In this document: positions 61,625 through 64,000 of the stretch, piece by piece
Numbering within the stretch: position 1 is the stretch's first letter
Layout: each line of letters opens with the position of its first letter
Assembly: GCA_030737875.1 (NCBI GenBank)
Contig: CM060912.1
Span: 881,849,199-881,913,198 of the forward strand
From: Allium sativum
Lineage: Eukaryota; Streptophyta; Magnoliopsida; Asparagales; Amaryllidaceae
Direction: 5' to 3'
Length of the DNA stretch: 64,000 bases
Made by a program: the position numbers and the translations under genes
Notes under the pieces: generated by a model
Seen by the model: only the letters and a program-made list of their open reading frames with translations
Told to the model about the DNA's origin: nothing
Database searches by the model: none

Positions 61625-61643
61625 TTCTCCCCCACTTAAAAGG
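61625..61643 (-). other. Polypurine tract of the second chromovirus
   Basis: The minus strand reads TTTTAAGTGGGGGAGAA immediately before TGTAACACCCCG, with the TTTCGGGGACGAAATCC block upstream. Confidence 0.85.
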
Positions 61644-62186
61644 ATTTCGTCCCCGAAATCTTCAAGTTAGGAGGAATGTATATCCTAACATCCAATCATC
61701 CATCTACTCATCCATCAAACACGAGCATCCATTGTCCTTAAAAGATTTCTAATGCTTCATGATCATATGCGAAGTGTGTGTGTACATGTACTTATCTAAT
61801 GCAAAATCAGGCGGTCTACTGATTCAGTTGACCTCCTTAATGCGAATTATGTAAGTGCCATGAATCCATTATGTATGCAAATTTTCCTATTCATGATTCT
61901 ACATGAGTGCACAATCATTCAATACAAATGCAACATCCACATGACAGCACATTAAAGTTCAACCATATACGAATACAAACATATATGCATATGCAATATG
62001 AAGTGATTGAGCCGATCTAAAACCTAGATTGTGTGTGTATATGCAACCACGAGCAACCACTAGCAATCACTTGCAACCACTTGCAACCATCATCCATAAC
62101 ATGTTTCAACTACATGTTTCCATCCAAAAAGATTCTATCTAAAAGATACGGTCGAGGAAATATACCTAAAAAGATAAAAGTGCAAC
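61644..62186 (-). other. 3' untranslated region of the second chromovirus
   Basis: Non-coding stretch between the pol stop and the PPT, AT-rich, parallel to 50776-51369. Confidence 0.55.
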
Positions 62187-64000
62187 TTAAGGAAAGAGAA
62201 AGATCAAGGATGTACCCTCGAACAGAAAAGGGTAGGCTGTACGGATTCTAGCTTCAGTTTCCCAAGTCGCGTCTCCCTCGGCGTCGCTCCACTGAACTTT
62301 GACGAGCTTGACTTCGCGGTTGCGTAGCTTCTTCACTTCTGTTCCTAAGATGCGGGTTGGAACTTTTCTTATGGTCGCTTCGCGTTCCACTTCGGCCTCT
62401 TCGAGGATATTTGGCTCTACCACTTCAGCTGACTCATGCAGACATTTTCGGAGATGTGAAACGTGAAAAACGTTGTGGACTCCAGCCAACTTCTCGGGTA
62501 GCTCTAATCTATAGGCCATTTTCCCAATTTTCTCGATAATAGGGAATGGCCCTACGAATCTTGGCGCTAGCTTTCCTGTGGTTCCAAAACGAACAACGTT
62601 TCTTAGCGGTGATACCTTGAGAAAAACTCTGTCTCCAACCTCAAATTCAAGGTCGGTCCTCCTCTTGTTGGCATAGGACTTTTGTCTGTCTTGGGCCGTC
62701 TTCATCCTTCTTCGTATTAAGTCTACTTTCTCTGAGGTCTCTCGGATCATATCTGGTCCAAGTATGAGCTTATCCGTGGACTCCCACCAACAAGTGGGCG
62801 ATCGGCACGGTCTTCCATATAAAGCTTCGAAGGGCGCCATTCCTATGGTTGCTTGATAGCTGTTTTTGTAGGCAAATTCCACCAAAGGAAGGTGGTCTTC
62901 CCATGTCCCTCCGAAGTCGAGGACGCATAGCCTTAAAAGGTCTTCCAAAACTCTGTTCACTCTCTCTGTTTGGCCGTCGGTTTGGGGATGATAGGCTGTG
63001 CTCAAGCATAACTGCGTTCCTACTGCTTCTTGCAGACTCCGCCAAAATTCGCTGGTGAAGATGGGGTCTCGGTCACTAACAATGCTAGATGGTATTCCAT
63101 GGAGTCGAACGATTTCCTTGAGGTAAAGTGATGCTAGGGATGAGGCAGTTCTTCTACTTTTGACAGGTAAAAAGTGGGCGCTTTTAGTAAGCCTATCCAC
63201 TATTACCCAAATGCTAGTGTTGCCTCTCCTAGACCTAGGCAGCCCATCGATGAAGTCCATTGAGATGCTATCCCACTTCCACTGCGGGACCTCCAGAGGA
63301 TGTAGTAGCCCGCCAGGCTTTTTCTGTTCCGCTTTAACCTGTTGGCACACCATACACTTAGAAACGAATTCTGCCACGTCCTTTTTCATGCCGTTCCAAA
63401 AGAAAGTCCTTTTTATGTCTTTGTACATTTTATCCCCGCCTGGGTGTATCGTCATCTTGGAGTGATGTGCTTCCTCGAGAACCTTCTTTATTAAATCTTT
63501 TGTCTGTGGGACGCATAGTCTTCCGTCTCGCCTTAGCAAACCCTTATCGTCGATGGAGTATCTGTTGAGGTGACTTGAAGTCTCACCCCTAATTAACCTA
63601 TCAATTATTTCCACAAGTTGAGGGTCTTCGCGTTGTGCTGTCCCTACTGAATCCACTAAAGTTGGCCGTACTTCGAGAGATGCTAGCAAGCCTGGTACGA
63701 AATCGGAGGAGGGCCTAAAGTCGAAGCTGGCTATAAACTCTAGGCTTTGTCTTTCAACAAACAATGGGCTTAGGGTCAATTTCTTTCGGCTCAACGCGTC
63801 TGCCACTACGTTGCCTTTGCCCGGAGTGTAGGAGATTTCGAAATCGTACGAGGCAAGAAACTCCATCCATCTTTGTTGCCTCAAGTTAAGATCCTTCTGC
63901 GAGAAAAGATATTTCAACGATTTATGGTCAGTGTAAAGTTCGAACTTCTCACCTAGGAGATAGTGTCGCCAAGACTTGAGTGCAAAGACGATGGCGGCTA
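62187..64000 (-). CDS. Chromovirus pol, C-terminal part: RNase H, integrase, chromodomain (partial)
   Basis: The frame is open from the right edge (63998) to a stop at 62187, so the true start lies outside. Counting from the Met at 63917: RNase H ends near residue 45 ([17 protein letters not shown]); the integrase zinc finger has H152, H158, C188 and C191; the catalytic core has D221, D282 and E318 with exactly 35 residues between the last two; a GPY/F-like region follows (PLRNVVRFG…[11 protein letters not shown], about 435-460). Residues 524-566 ([21 protein letters not shown]…ATWETE…YPFLF) form a C-terminal chromodomain-like module, as in Tekay/Del-type chromoviruses. The enzyme would copy retroelement RNA into DNA and insert it, guided by chromatin marks. 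All catalytic residues seen are intact. The clade name is inferred from motifs. Confidence 0.93.
   Translation of the reverse strand, partial: AAIVFALKSWRHYLLGEKFELYTDHKSLKYLFSQKDLNLRQQRWMEFLASYDFEISYTPGKGNVVADALSRKKLTLSPLFVERQSLEFIASFDFRPSSDFVPGLLASLEVRPTLVDSVGTAQREDPQLVEIIDRLIRGETSSHLNRYSIDDKGLLRRDGRLCVPQTKDLIKKVLEEAHHSKMTIHPGGDKMYKDIKRTFFWNGMKKDVAEFVSKCMVCQQVKAEQKKPGGLLHPLEVPQWKWDSISMDFIDGLPRSRRGNTSIWVIVDRLTKSAHFLPVKSRRTASSLASLYLKEIVRLHGIPSSIVSDRDPIFTSEFWRSLQEAVGTQLCLSTAYHPQTDGQTERVNRVLEDLLRLCVLDFGGTWEDHLPLVEFAYKNSYQATIGMAPFEALYGRPCRSPTCWWESTDKLILGPDMIRETSEKVDLIRRRMKTAQDRQKSYANKRRTDLEFEVGDRVFLKVSPLRNVVRFGTTGKLAPRFVGPFPIIEKIGKMAYRLELPEKLAGVHNVFHVSHLRKCLHESAEVVEPNILEEAEVEREATIRKVPTRILGTEVKKLRNREVKLVKVQWSDAEGDATWETEARIRTAYPFLFEGTSLIFLFP

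Larger units (their letters stand above)
58365..64000 (-). mobile_element. Second chromovirus (Ty3/gypsy), extends past the right edge
   Basis: The 3' LTR (58365-61624), PPT and an open pol frame are in order on the minus strand. It is inserted in LTR B. The predicted target duplication is gtgta (58360-58364), to be matched beyond the window. The open pol and cleaner motifs make it the younger and possibly autonomous of the two chromoviruses. The 5' part is not visible. Confidence 0.88.

Overview
The window is nuclear DNA of a flowering plant, probably a eudicot. The species cannot be fixed from sequence alone. It is AT-rich, full of microsatellites and dominated by LTR retrotransposons. No intact host protein gene, rRNA or tRNA gene was found. 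The only long open reading frame is a chromovirus pol that runs off the right edge.

Layout: 1-1979 is a decayed, intron-containing gag-like gene on the minus strand (PF04195-like, 'putative gypsy type transposon'), followed by a CGGATCGG-rich stretch and a small plus-strand LTR (3518-4263). From 4263 to 15138 there is a dispersed repeat and about 10 kb of AT-rich DNA with (AT)n, (AC)n and compound microsatellites. A CACTA-type transposon end lies at 15139. A plus-strand chromovirus-type LTR covers 16299 to about 19095. A solo LTR of a second family (20705-26009, 5-bp target duplication atgac) splits a short reading frame.

The centre (26448-46328) is one complete non-autonomous LTR element, flanked by the 5-bp duplication attgt. 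It has two LTRs of about 6.4-6.5 kb around an internal region of only 1034 bp, which carries a tRNA-iMet primer site and a polypurine tract but no coding capacity. Its right-hand (5') LTR was later split by a 5913-bp solo LTR of a related family (36618-42530, duplication tattt).

On the right, an Athila/Tat-like gag-protease remnant (about 47093-48242) is cut by the 3' LTR of a 5'-truncated chromovirus (48243-53564), whose broken end is patched with short copies of neighbouring sequence. Another LTR of the giant-LTR group (55064-58364) is split by a second chromovirus (3' LTR 58365-61624, pol 62187 to beyond 64000).

The pieces form a probable autonomous/non-autonomous system. The giant-LTR elements share with the chromoviruses the terminal bases TGTAAYAACCCG and the PPT-proximal block (TCGGGGACGAAA, then AAGTGGGGGAGA), which suggests mobilisation by chromovirus proteins. 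The least expected signals are a pair of two-tier hairpins whose arms covary among three chromovirus-type LTRs, a GAGGCGCCTC palindrome kept in all five giant-type LTRs, and GTCGAC arrays beside an E2F-like palindrome upstream of the LTR TATA boxes.
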